Source: Gammaproteobacteria bacterium
Lineage (GTDB): Bacteria > Pseudomonadota > Gammaproteobacteria > Steroidobacterales > Steroidobacteraceae
Assembly (NCBI GenBank): GCA_016874235.1
Contig: VGUJ01000010.1
Span: 1 to 64,000, forward strand
Length of the DNA: 64,000 nt
Reading direction: 5' to 3'
Part shown: piece by piece, positions 10,396 through 18,363 of the stretch
How the letters are laid out: every line of letters starts with the position of its first letter
How positions within the stretch are numbered: the stretch's first letter is position 1
Translations under genes and position numbers: made by a program
The notes under the pieces: model-generated
What the model saw: only the letters and a program-made list of their open reading frames with translations
The model's database searches: none
Told to the model about the DNA's origin: nothing

Positions 10396-11336
10396 GCGAC
10401 ACCTCCGACACTCGAATCGAGTTTCTCTGCGACGCGGAGTACTGCGCTGCGCGAGCGCGGATTACGCGCGATCTCCGCCTCGCTCGCACGACGCTTGCGG
10501 CCGATCTCGCGCATCACGGGACGCGCCGAGGGCGGAATGACTGGGAAACCCGCAAAAATCGGATCGACCGTGCTCTTGGTTCGAATGAATTGTTTGACCA
10601 TCCGATCTTCGAGCGAGTGAAAACTGATCACGGCGAGTCGCCCGCCTGGCGCAAGCACGTCGAATGCCGCCTCGAGCGCGGCACGCAACTGACCGAGCTC
10701 GTCGTTGATGAACATGCGGATCGCTTGAAAAGTACGCGTCGCCGGATGCTTGCCATCGCGGGTGCGCACGGCACGCTGTACGATGGCAGCCAGTTGCGCG
10801 GTACGCTCGATCGGCGCTTCGGCGCGCGCAGCGACGATCGTCGCTGCGATGCGGCGCGAAAAGCGTTCTTCGCCGAGCTCGTAGATCACCCTCGCCAACT
10901 CCCGTTCATCGACGTGCGAAAGCCAATCGGCCGCCGACTCGCCATGGCGCGGGTCCATGCGCATATCGAGCGGTCCGTCCTTCGCAAAACTAAAACCCCG
11001 TTCGGGCTGATCGAGCTGCGGCGAGGAAACACCGAGATCGAGCAGCACACCCAAAACCTGCCGCCCTCGCGCGTACTCACCCACGACGCGTGCGAGTTCG
11101 GCGAATTCCGCCTGGACGAGCGTGAGTCGCGGCTCATCGACGAAGCGTTTCTTGCCCGCGTCGATCGCGGCAGGATCGCGATCGAGCGCGAGCACCGCAC
11201 AGTCCGTACCGATGACCTCGAGAATGCGTGCCGTGTGACCACCGCGCCCGAACGTGCCGTCGACGTAGAGTCCGCCAGCACGAGGGGCCAGTCCCTCCAG
11301 CACCTCCTCAACAAGGACCGGGACGTGCTCATCCAC
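10392..11336 (-). CDS. rsmH: 16S rRNA m4C1402 methyltransferase RsmH
   Basis: S-adenosylmethionine-dependent N4-methylation of C1402 in 16S rRNA. The 314-residue product begins MDEHVPVLVEEVLEGL and has the SAM-binding motif VDGTFGRGGHT, followed by LALDRDPAAI and LLDLGVSSPQLDQPERGFSF, all hallmark MraW/RsmH sequences. The C-terminal part contains LAVISFHSLEDRMVKQF. It lies 13 bp downstream of mraZ and overlaps ftsL by 4 bp. Its partner at the same nucleotide, RsmI, is encoded nearby at 12490-13380. Confidence 0.97.
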   Translation of the reverse strand: MDEHVPVLVEEVLEGLAPRAGGLYVDGTFGRGGHTARILEVIGTDCAVLALDRDPAAIDAGKKRFVDEPRLTLVQAEFAELARVVGEYARGRQVLGVLLDLGVSSPQLDQPERGFSFAKDGPLDMRMDPRHGESAADWLSHVDERELARVIYELGEERFSRRIAATIVAARAEAPIERTAQLAAIVQRAVRTRDGKHPATRTFQAIRMFINDELGQLRAALEAAFDVLAPGGRLAVISFHSLEDRMVKQFIRTKSTVDPIFAGFPVIPPSARPVMREIGRKRRASEAEIARNPRSRSAVLRVAEKLDSSVGGVA

Positions 11337-11349
11337 CTTCCCATCCGCC

Positions 11350-11802
11350 TCAAAGTGACAGCGAATCGAGTTCAGCCGACAGATCGGTGGCGGTTTCTTC
11401 GCTCTTCACCCAGTAGTCGCGACGCTCGCTCCAGCGCGCTTCATCCCAGAGCTCGAGTCGGTTCCCCTGACCGATCAACATGGCATGCCGCGAAAGTCCC
11501 GCGTACTCGCGTAGCTCCGGCGGCAGCAGCACACGCCCTTGGGCATCGAGATCGATTTCGGTCGCATGACCCACCATCAATCGCTGCAAACGGCGCGAGC
11601 GCTCTTGCAGCGTGGGCAGACTCATCAACTTGCGCTCGATTTGCTCCCAGTCGGGCAGCGGATAAATGAGCAGGCACGGGTCGCGATCGATCGTGACGAC
11701 GAGTTGCCCCTCGCTGCGCTCGAGCGCACGTTGCCGCTGCCGGGTGGGTAGAACCATCCGGCCTTTGTCGTCCAACGTGACTTTGCTTGCGCCGCGAAAC
11801 AT
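11350..11802 (-). CDS. mraZ: Transcriptional regulator MraZ
   Basis: DNA-binding AbrB-like protein and first gene of the dcw operon; in E. coli it represses this operon. The 150-residue protein has the two tandem SpoVT/AbrB half-domains with their signatures DDKGRMVLPTRQR (near the N-terminus) and DAQGRVLLPPELREY (about 80-94). Its own promoter region has four phased GTGG repeats, the known MraZ target type (see 11824-11860), so autoregulation is likely. Confidence 0.97.
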   Translation of the reverse strand: MFRGASKVTLDDKGRMVLPTRQRQRALERSEGQLVVTIDRDPCLLIYPLPDWEQIERKLMSLPTLQERSRRLQRLMVGHATEIDLDAQGRVLLPPELREYAGLSRHAMLIGQGNRLELWDEARWSERRDYWVKSEETATDLSAELDSLSL

Positions 11803-11823
11803 GACCCGTCAGGCGTCAAAAAC

Positions 11824-11860
11824 GCCCACTTCGCCCCACTTTTTACCACTTGGCGCCACT
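11824..11860 (-). promoter_or_regulatory. MraZ operator: four phased GTGG repeats
   Basis: On the minus strand the element GTGG occurs four times, each copy starting exactly 10 bp after the previous one (AGTGGC, AGTGGT, AGTGGG, AGTGGG), ending about 20 bp before the mraZ ATG. MraZ is known to bind such direct repeats one helical turn apart. The distal repeat overlaps the -10 box, so binding would block RNA polymerase (inference). Confidence 0.85.
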
Positions 11861-11887
11861 ATAGGAATCGGCGCGACGGGGTGTCAA
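11858..11887 (-). promoter_or_regulatory. Sigma70 promoter of the dcw operon (Pmra)
   Basis: Reading the minus strand there is a perfect TTGACA at 11887-11882, an 18-bp spacer, and TATAGT at 11863-11858. Transcription would start near 11851, about 48 bases before the mraZ ATG. This is the best promoter match in the window and is overlapped by the MraZ repeats. Confidence 0.8.
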
Positions 11888-11990
11888 CGGTTTGGCGGGA
11901 AATTTTTTCCGATACGCCAATAACTTACAGTCGACTGAGCGTTTCCGCAACAGTCGATTTCAGATAAAGTTTTAGGGGTTTCAGAGAGTT

Positions 11991-12012
11991 GCCCGCGAAT
12001 GCTTACGCGGGC
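11991..12012 (-). terminator. Hairpin just beyond the rnpB 3' end
   Basis: A perfect 7-bp GC-only stem (GCCCGCG/CGCGGGC) with an 8-base loop begins 14 bases after the predicted mature 3' end of RNase P RNA. No clear U-run follows on the minus strand, so it may be a terminator helped by other factors or a 3' processing barrier. Confidence 0.45.
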
Positions 12013-12025
12013 ACTCAAGAGAGGG

Positions 12026-12404
12026 GGAGTCGGCCGATAAGCCGGGTTCTGTCGTGGACGATCATTCCTCTGGGACATTCGTCACCGAATGCCTCAAGCA
12101 GCCTACCCGAAAGTCACGCTCGGACACCGCGCTGCAGGTTTCCCTGCGACTTCCCTATTTGGCCTTGCTCCCGGCGGGGTTTGCCGTGCCACAGGTGTTA
12201 CCACCTGCGCGGTGCGCTCTTACCGCACCATTTCACCCTTACCTGCGATCCCTCCCACGAGGGGAGTTCGCGCGTCGGCGGTATCTTTCTGTTGCACTTT
12301 CCGTGGGCTCGCGCCCCCCAGGTGTTACCTGGCGCCGTATCCGAAGGAGCCCGGACTTTCCTCTACATCTGGTTAGAAATGCAGCGATCGCCTGGCCGAC
12401 TCCG
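12026..12404 (-). ncRNA. rnpB: RNase P RNA (catalytic M1-type RNA)
   Basis: RNA subunit of RNase P, which matures tRNA 5' ends. On the minus strand the sequence contains the universally conserved blocks: GAGGAAAGTCCGGGCTCC near the 5' end, the ACAGAAAGATACCGCC region, AAGGGTGAAATGGTGCGGTAAGAGCGCACC, and CGACAGAACCCGGCTTATCGG at the 3' end. The ends pair as a perfect 10-bp P1 helix (12394-12403 with 12026-12035). About 378 bases is the normal size for a bacterial A-type RNA. The 5' end is set by P1 and by spacing from the -10 box, so it is uncertain by a few bases. Open frames across this interval are spurious. Confidence 0.96.
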
Positions 12405-12410
12405 AGGGTC

Positions 12411-12439
12411 ACGATACGCCCCGATGATCGCTTCCACAA
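12411..12439 (-). promoter_or_regulatory. Promoter of rnpB
   Basis: On the minus strand TTGTGG (12439-12434), a 17-bp spacer and TATCGT (12416-12411) lie at the right distance for initiation at the predicted 5' end of RNase P RNA near 12404. The match is moderate. Confidence 0.5.
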
Positions 12440-12462
12440 ACGCGCTGCCGCACGATCACCTG

Positions 12463-12486
12463 AAAAGATCGTCCCTCGGGATGATC
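12463..12486 (-). terminator. Possible Rho-independent terminator of rsmI
   Basis: Immediately after the rsmI stop the minus strand folds into an 8-position stem with one A-C mismatch (GATCATCC/GGACGATC, loop CGAG) followed by TTTT. It would separate rsmI from rnpB. The short stem and short U-run keep confidence moderate. Confidence 0.45.
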
Positions 12487-12489
12487 GAG

Positions 12490-13380
12490 TCAGCGACGCT
12501 CGGCGGCGAGCTCGATCGCCCGGGCGTAGGCCTCGTCGCGGCTCGCGCCACTCACGGCCGCAGCGATAGAGGCCGCTTTCGAGGCTTGAAGATGAGGCAA
12601 AGCGGCCCGCAAGGTGCGCTCCATGAGTGCCCGACGCTCGATCACGGCAACGGGGTCCGTTTCTTCGCCACTTTTCGCCACCGTGGCACCGGCGACCACG
12701 AGCGTGATCTCGCCGAGCTTGAATTCCGCCTCGTCAGCGGCTCGACCCGCGAGCTCGGCCAACGTACCGCGGTAGACACTTTCGTGAAGCTTCGTGAGCT
12801 CGCGAGCGACGGCGGCCTCTCTCGTGCCTCCGAAGGCTGCGGCGCAGTCGCTCAGTACCTCCTCGATTCGATGAGGCGCCTCGAAAAACACGAGCGTACG
12901 CGTCTCGAGTGCGAGGGTTTGCAGTCGCGCCCGTCGCTCTCCCGCTTTAGCGGGCAGAAAACCTTCGAAACAAAAACGATCCGTGGCAATGCCCGCCACG
13001 GAAAGCGCTGCCGCAATGGCCGTCGGCCCTGGGATCGCCCGCACCTCGACGCCCGCCGCCGCGGCACGCCGAACGAGGTCGAACCCCGGGTCGGACAGCA
13101 ACGGTGTACCGGCATCACTGACGAGGGCAACCACCTCACCTTCCAGCAAGCGAGCGAGCAAGGCTTCACCGCGCTCACGCTCGTTATGAACGTGCAGCGA
13201 AATCAAGGGTTTCTGCAGACCGAGCGCCGAGAGCAGCTGACCACTTCGTCGGGTGTCCTCGGCCGCGACGACATCCGCGGCGGCCAGCACCTCTCGCGCC
13301 CGAGGCGACACATCGGACAGATTTCCGATCGGCGTTGCCACCACATCGAGACGCCCGCTCGCCGATCCCCTGCCAGCCAC
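12490..13380 (-). CDS. rsmI: 16S rRNA 2'-O-methyltransferase RsmI (C1402)
   Basis: Methylates the ribose of C1402 in 16S rRNA, complementing RsmH. Family signatures are LDVVATPIGNLSD near the N-terminus, VVAAEDTRRSGQLL, ALVSDAGTPLLSDPG, AIPGPTAIAAALSVAG and FFEAPHRIEE. The GTG at 13380 has GGAG ten bases upstream and gives 296 residues; an ATG at 13416 would add 12 residues, and the frame stays open to 13584 without family-like sequence. It is divergent from lpoA, as often seen in Gammaproteobacteria. Confidence 0.94.
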   Translation of the reverse strand: MAGRGSASGRLDVVATPIGNLSDVSPRAREVLAAADVVAAEDTRRSGQLLSALGLQKPLISLHVHNERERGEALLARLLEGEVVALVSDAGTPLLSDPGFDLVRRAAAAGVEVRAIPGPTAIAAALSVAGIATDRFCFEGFLPAKAGERRARLQTLALETRTLVFFEAPHRIEEVLSDCAAAFGGTREAAVARELTKLHESVYRGTLAELAGRAADEAEFKLGEITLVVAGATVAKSGEETDPVAVIERRALMERTLRAALPHLQASKAASIAAAVSGASRDEAYARAIELAAERR

Positions 13381-13505
13381 TATAATCCCGCTCCGAACTG
13401 CACTGCGCGCGGGCATCGTGCCCGGCTGCGCTCCGGTATTCAATCGGCGCCGACCGAACGGCTCACCGGTCAAACGCCGCCAACGTACCGTCTGGAACAC
13501 CTCGA

Positions 13506-15449
13506 ATGATGGCCACTCGATCCCTGCCGGTCTTAACTTTGCTCGCGCTCGGGCTGTTGATCGCCGGCTGCGGCCACAACGCACGACCCCCCGCGAGTCT
13601 CGAGCGCGCCGCAGTCCTTTCGGCGCGCGGTGATCACGCCGCCGCCGCCCGTGAGTACGAAGCGCTCTCGATCGCGACTCGCGGCAGCGCCATCAACGCC
13701 ACCTTGCTCTCCGCAGCCAAAGAATGGCTGCGTGCCAACGAGGCGGCAGCGGCCGAGGCAGCGCTCGCACGCCTCGTCACGCCGCTCGAAGTCGGTCAAG
13801 CCGACACGCGCCTGCTGCTGCTCGCCGAAGCGGCGCTCGTCCGTGGGGAGGCGGCGCGTGGCTGGGAACTCATCGGAACGATGAGCGCTCCCGTCGGCGC
13901 TCTCCGCATCGACGACTTCCACGCGTTACGACAACGGCTCGCCCTCGCCACCAACCGTCCGCTACAAGCCATACGCAGCCAAATCGATCGCGAGACTGCA
14001 GCGGCTGACGCTGCTGCAACGCAACGCATGCGACAGGATTTTCTCCGTGAACTCATCGCGGCCGTCGACCGCGGCATCACCCTCGATCCGCGCGTGGCCG
14101 GTCGAGACGCGACAGCACGGGGCTGGCTCGAGGTGGCGCCCCTCGCCGCGCGGGCCTCGCGCGCACCACGAGAATCCAACGCAGGCATCACAGCCGCATG
14201 GCGCAAGCGCTACCCCGCACATCCCGCGGCGACCGCCCTCGCCTCGCTCGGTCAAGCCCCGCTCGTCGTCCCCTCCGCGAGCGCAGAATCCACGTCGTCC
14301 GCTGGCGCGAGTCCTGCGGTGCCCAATGCGCCGACCGCGACGTCCGCACTGCTGCCTCTCGGAACGCCGATGCCACGCGTGGCGCATGTCGCCGTGCTCC
14401 TACCCTTGAGCGGTCGCAACAGTGCGCTCGGCGCGCAGATTCGCGAGGGACTGCTCGCAGCCTACTTTGCCGAGCCGCAAGCGATGCGCGCGCCGCTGCG
14501 CTTCTACGATACGGCGAGACAGTCCGTTACCGAAGCGTTCGCCGCCGCGATGCAAGGCGGGGCGGTGACGATCATCGGTCCTTTGGCTCGCGACGAAGTC
14601 GTCGCTGCCGCAACCAGCGCGGCCGCGCCGGGGGCGCCCTCAGTCATCGTCCTCAACGCCCTGCCGACGGGCCAATCGGCTCCGGCAAACCTGCGACAGT
14701 TCGCGTTGTCGCCTGAGGATGAGGCGCGGGCCGTAGCCCGACGCGCCCTGGCCGAGGGTCATCGACGAGCGATCGCGCTGATTCCCTCCGGCGATTGGGG
14801 CGCACGGGTTTTACAGGCATTCCGAGAAGAACTCGAAGCGGGCGGTGGCGCTCTGCTCGGTTCTGAGACGATCACCGGGCGTGACCTCGGTAACGCCGCG
14901 CAATCGCTACTGCGCCTCGAGGCCAGCATCGCCCGTCACCGTCGAATCCAGTCCGTGCTCGACATGCCGCTCGCCTTCCAACCTCGACGCCGGGCCGATG
15001 TCGATCTGATTTTCATGCCGGGCACCGCCGCGACGCTTCGTCAGTGGCGCCCGCAACTCCGATTTCAGGGCGCGGGCGACCTTCCGGCCTACGCGACCTC
15101 CGAAGCGTTCGATGGTCGCGCGGGGGACGAACTGCAGGGCCTCGTCTTCCCCGACATCGACTGGATGATTGCCCCGCAGTCGCCTCTCCTCTCGGCGCTG
15201 CGTGCTGCCACCGACACCGCGCTCAGCGATACGACCCCACGCAGTCGCTTGTTTGCCCTCGGTCATGACGCCTGGTTGCTGCACGCTGCACTGCGTGCCG
15301 GCCGATCACCCTCGTCCGCCACGCCGTTGGTGGGCGCGATCGGTTCGTTCTTCATCGACGAAGACGGTCGCGTACAACGCAGCCTGCGTTTCGCGCGCAT
15401 CGATGACGGTGAGGTCAAACTGCTCGACCCACCGGATGGCGGCGGCTGA
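13506..15449 (+). CDS. lpoA: Outer-membrane lipoprotein LpoA, activator of PBP1A
   Basis: Outer-membrane lipoprotein that reaches through the peptidoglycan to activate the bifunctional synthase PBP1A. The 647-residue product has a lipoprotein signal peptide ending in the lipobox IAGC (Cys22); residue +2 is Gly, so no inner-membrane retention signal. An N-terminal helical TPR-like part rich in Ala and Arg is followed, after a low-complexity linker (about 250-290), by a periplasmic-binding-protein-like domain starting VAHVAVLLPLSGRNSALGAQIREG. Neighbours rsmI and yraN match the usual lpoA context. A TATAAT at 13381-13386 could be its -10 box, but no -35 is obvious. Confidence 0.93.
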   Translation: MMATRSLPVLTLLALGLLIAGCGHNARPPASLERAAVLSARGDHAAAAREYEALSIATRGSAINATLLSAAKEWLRANEAAAAEAALARLVTPLEVGQADTRLLLLAEAALVRGEAARGWELIGTMSAPVGALRIDDFHALRQRLALATNRPLQAIRSQIDRETAAADAAATQRMRQDFLRELIAAVDRGITLDPRVAGRDATARGWLEVAPLAARASRAPRESNAGITAAWRKRYPAHPAATALASLGQAPLVVPSASAESTSSAGASPAVPNAPTATSALLPLGTPMPRVAHVAVLLPLSGRNSALGAQIREGLLAAYFAEPQAMRAPLRFYDTARQSVTEAFAAAMQGGAVTIIGPLARDEVVAAATSAAAPGAPSVIVLNALPTGQSAPANLRQFALSPEDEARAVARRALAEGHRRAIALIPSGDWGARVLQAFREELEAGGGALLGSETITGRDLGNAAQSLLRLEASIARHRRIQSVLDMPLAFQPRRRADVDLIFMPGTAATLRQWRPQLRFQGAGDLPAYATSEAFDGRAGDELQGLVFPDIDWMIAPQSPLLSALRAATDTALSDTTPRSRLFALGHDAWLLHAALRAGRSPSSATPLVGAIGSFFIDEDGRVQRSLRFARIDDGEVKLLDPPDGGG

Positions 15450-15843
15450 CGCCGCGCTCCCGATACATCTCACACTCGGTCGTGAAGCCGAGGAACTCGC
15501 CGCGCAGCACTTGATCGCATCGGGCGCGGAGATCGTGCTCAGAAACTATCGCCGGCGTCGCGGCGAACTCGACATCGTGGCCTTGCATCGAGGCGTACTG
15601 CTGATCGTCGAAGTACGTTTCCGCTCCTCCGACCGGCATGGTGATGGCGCGGCCAGCGTCGACCGAATCAAGCAACGCAAAATCACGACAGCCGCTCAAC
15701 AACTCCTTCAGCAAAATCGCGATCTCGCACGGTATCCGGTTCGATTCGATGTGATCGCGCTGTCACGAAAGCCCTCGTCGGACGGCGGCTCCGAGGCTTG
15801 GCACCTCGAGTGGATGAAGCACGCCTTCGAGTCGAGTCGCTGA
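15436..15843 (+). CDS. yraN: YraN/UPF0102 family nuclease-like protein
   Basis: Small protein of the UPF0102 family with a predicted Holliday-junction-resolvase-like (PD-(D/E)XK type) fold; the cellular role is not established. The 135-residue product has the family pattern GREAEELAAQHL, RNYRRRRGELDIVAL and LLIVEVRFRSS, i.e. the GE(L/I)D and EV(K/R)xR motifs that form the presumed metal site. The ATG at 15436 lies inside lpoA, overlapping its end by 14 bp, so the two are probably co-expressed. Confidence 0.9.
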   Translation: MAAADAALPIHLTLGREAEELAAQHLIASGAEIVLRNYRRRRGELDIVALHRGVLLIVEVRFRSSDRHGDGAASVDRIKQRKITTAAQQLLQQNRDLARYPVRFDVIALSRKPSSDGGSEAWHLEWMKHAFESSR

Positions 15844-15853
15844 AGTTCGAGCC

Positions 15854-16306
15854 TTACTTGACGACCTTGAGCGTTGGGCGCTTCCCGCCCGAGGGCGCGA
15901 CCGGCGGCGCGCCCCGATCCGGCACCGTTCCCTCGTGTTTGGGGTCGTTCGGTGAGTCGGGAGGCGAATCCGGCGGCGAATCATCTTCGCCCGGGGGAAA
16001 CATCAATCCCTCGCCCGTCTCGCGAGCGTAAATGCCCTGAACGGCTGAAGCAGGAAAACGCAGCAGTCGCGGAACACCCGAGAATCGCGCCTCGAAACTG
16101 ATCCATTCGTCGCCGATGTCGAGATGACGCGTCGCGTCGTAGCTCGCATTGAGCACGATTCGACCTTCGCGCACATGAGCAACCGGCACCTCGACACCCG
16201 GTGCCGTGGCATCCACCATGAGATGCGGGGTGAGACCGCTATCGGTCATCCATTGGTGCATCGCCCGCAGGAGATACGGGCGACGGGGTTTTCGGGATCC
16301 GGTCAC
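15854..16306 (-). CDS. sspB: ClpXP adaptor SspB (stringent starvation protein B)
   Basis: Adaptor that binds ssrA-tagged proteins and delivers them to ClpXP. Residues about 8-105 match the SspB substrate-binding fold (PYLLRAMHQWMTDSGLTPHL, VLNASYDATRHL, FSARF-type segment EARFSGVPR, IYARETGEGLMF). A long Asp/Pro-rich flexible linker with a repeated SPPD unit (about 108-122) leads to the C-terminal ClpX-binding peptide RPTLKVVK. It follows petC on the same strand with a 46-bp gap; sspA, a common neighbour, is absent. Confidence 0.94.
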   Translation of the reverse strand: MTGSRKPRRPYLLRAMHQWMTDSGLTPHLMVDATAPGVEVPVAHVREGRIVLNASYDATRHLDIGDEWISFEARFSGVPRLLRFPASAVQGIYARETGEGLMFPPGEDDSPPDSPPDSPNDPKHEGTVPDRGAPPVAPSGGKRPTLKVVK

Positions 16307-16352
16307 GAGAGGCGCTTCACCAGTAATGAACCGCGTTGACCGGATCCGCGCC

Positions 16353-17126
16353 TTACTTCACGTCTTTCCAATATTCCTGCTTGAGCAGATACGCGAAGCC
16401 TGTGAACACGAGCAGGAAGAGAATGACCCACACACCGAGCGACTCACGCTTGGCTTTGACCGGCTCCCCCACGTACTCGAGGAAATTGACCGTATCGCGT
16501 ACGAAGCCGTCGTATTCCTCAGGCGATAACTGCCCAGGCGAGGTCAATTCGAAAGAGTCCCAGTGCTGTTCGGTGACGGTCTCGCCATCGACCACCTTTT
16601 CCACCGCCTTGAACTTCGCTTCCTGAACACCCTGCAAGGCCGACAATACATGCGGCATGGCCGTGTTGGGCAGCGCGAGGTTATTGGTACCGTTCGTCGA
16701 CTTCGGGTCGACGTAGAACGTCTTCAAAAACTGATAGACGTAGTCGGAACCCTTGGCACGCGTCGTGAGGGAGAGATCAGGCGGCGCCTTGCCGAACCAT
16801 ACTTCGCCGTCAGCCTTCGACATCGGTGTGATGATGTAATCGCCCTTCTTCGCACCGGGAAGCAGCAGGAGTTTTTCCATCTGCTCTTCGGGGATGTTGA
16901 GATCTTTGGCGACGCGCGAGTAACGCTTGTACTTGAGCGAGTGGCAGCCCGCGCAGTAGCCCATGAAATTGGCGGCACCGCGCTGCAACGAAGCAATATT
17001 GCCGACGTCGTTGCCCGGCTCCCAATCCATCCACGCAGCATGCGGACCCGTGGTGGCGGCCATCGCTGACGGACCTGCGAACACGAGGGTAAAGCCGAGC
17101 GCAGCGGCTAGAAAAGACTTACGCAT
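16353..17126 (-). CDS. petC: Cytochrome c1 of the bc1 complex
   Basis: Periplasmic haem c subunit of ubiquinol:cytochrome c reductase. The product has an N-terminal signal peptide (cleavage likely after AMA, residue 23), the haem-binding CAGCH (Cys58, Cys61, His62), conserved cytochrome c1 regions (PPDLSLTTRAKG) and a C-terminal membrane anchor (SLGVWVILFLLVFTGFAYLL). I start at the ATG at 17126, which puts the signal peptide at the N-terminus (257 residues); the frame is open to 17201. It overlaps petB by 8 bp. Confidence 0.95.
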   Translation of the reverse strand: MRKSFLAAALGFTLVFAGPSAMAATTGPHAAWMDWEPGNDVGNIASLQRGAANFMGYCAGCHSLKYKRYSRVAKDLNIPEEQMEKLLLLPGAKKGDYIITPMSKADGEVWFGKAPPDLSLTTRAKGSDYVYQFLKTFYVDPKSTNGTNNLALPNTAMPHVLSALQGVQEAKFKAVEKVVDGETVTEQHWDSFELTSPGQLSPEEYDGFVRDTVNFLEYVGEPVKAKRESLGVWVILFLLVFTGFAYLLKQEYWKDVK

Positions 17127-18363
17127 GGTACGTGACCCTCTCAGGAGCAGATTTGCACTTCTCGATGCGCGTGTACCAAGGCATGAGAAGGAAGTAAGCA
17201 AAATAAACGGCTGTGAATACGCGCGCGAGGATCACGTAGAGATCGCTCGCAGGCTTCAGACCGAGATAACTGAGGACCACGAAAGACACCACGAACAGCG
17301 CGAGTGCGATCTTCGAGAGCCAGCCCTTGTAGCGGATCGACTTCACCGGTGAACGATCGAGCCACGGCAAGAAAAACAGCACCACGATGGCAAGCAGCAT
17401 GAGCAATGCGCCAAGCTGCTGATCGGGGACCGCGCGCAACATGGCGTAGAACGCCGTGAAGTACCACACGGGCGCGATGTGCTCAGGCGTCGATAGCTCG
17501 TTGGCCGGTTCGAAGTTCGGCTTCTCGAGGAAAAGACCTCCGAACGTCGGCGCAAAGAAGATCACGCCGCAGAAGAAGATCAGGAACACACCAACACCGA
17601 CGACATCTTTGACGGTGTAGTAGGGATGAAACGGAATACCGTCGATCGGCTTGCCGTTCGATCCCATTTTTTCCTTGATCTCGATACCGTCCGGATTGTT
17701 CGATCCCGTTTGACGCAGCGCCACCAGGTGCATCAACACCAGGAAGGCGATCGCAAACGGCAGCGCAATGACGTGCAGCGCAAAGAAACGGTTCAGCGTC
17801 GAGTCGGCGATGCCGTAGTCGCCTCGAATCCATTCGACGACGCCCGGCCCGATGACCGGGATAGTACCGAAGAGATTCACGATGACCTGCGCACCCCAAT
17901 AAGACATGTTGCCCCAGGGCAGCACGTAGCCCATGAAGGCTTCGGCCATCAGGGCGAGGTAGAGCAGCATGCCGAGGATCCACAGCAGTTCGCGCGGTGC
18001 GCGATACGAGCCGTAGATCATGGCGCGGAACATGTGCAGGTAAACGACGATGAAGAAGAACGACGCGCCGGTCGAGTGCATGTAGCGAATGAGCCAGCCC
18101 CATTCGACTTCGCGCATGATGTATTCGACCGAATCGAAGGCGGCCGTCTCGCTCGGCTTGTAGTGCATCGTCAGGAAAATGCCCGTCAAAATCTGGATGA
18201 CGAAGACGAGCAGCGCAAGCGCGCCGAAGAAGTACCAAATGTTGAAGTTCTTCGGCGCGAAATAGCCGATGAGCTGGGAGTCGATGAACTCATCGACCGG
18301 AAGGCGCTTGTTGAGCCAGGCGCGGAAGCCGGTCTTGCCGGCGTGATCAGACGAGGCGGCCAT
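17119..18363 (-). CDS. petB: Cytochrome b of the bc1 complex
   Basis: Membrane core of the bc1 complex, carrying two b haems and the quinol/quinone sites. The 414-residue, full-length (not split) cytochrome b has haem ligands at His96/His197 and His110/His212, spaced as in the family, and about eight membrane helices. The Qo-site motif reads PVWY (298-301) in place of the more common PEWY. Its start shares one base with the petA stop (TGATG) and its end overlaps petC, so the three subunits form one operon. Confidence 0.97.
   Translation of the reverse strand: MAASSDHAGKTGFRAWLNKRLPVDEFIDSQLIGYFAPKNFNIWYFFGALALLVFVIQILTGIFLTMHYKPSETAAFDSVEYIMREVEWGWLIRYMHSTGASFFFIVVYLHMFRAMIYGSYRAPRELLWILGMLLYLALMAEAFMGYVLPWGNMSYWGAQVIVNLFGTIPVIGPGVVEWIRGDYGIADSTLNRFFALHVIALPFAIAFLVLMHLVALRQTGSNNPDGIEIKEKMGSNGKPIDGIPFHPYYTVKDVVGVGVFLIFFCGVIFFAPTFGGLFLEKPNFEPANELSTPEHIAPVWYFTAFYAMLRAVPDQQLGALLMLLAIVVLFFLPWLDRSPVKSIRYKGWLSKIALALFVVSFVVLSYLGLKPASDLYVILARVFTAVYFAYFLLMPWYTRIEKCKSAPERVTYHA

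Noticed and set aside
11989-13509. 506-codon open frame on the plus strand
   Set aside because: It runs antisense through RNase P RNA and rsmI, both strongly supported; the composition is Arg/His-rich as expected for a GC-rich shadow frame.
15962-15996. Short repeat inside sspB that could look like a tandem repeat element
   Set aside because: It simply encodes the SPPD-rich linker; only two to three imperfect units, not a CRISPR or mobile repeat.
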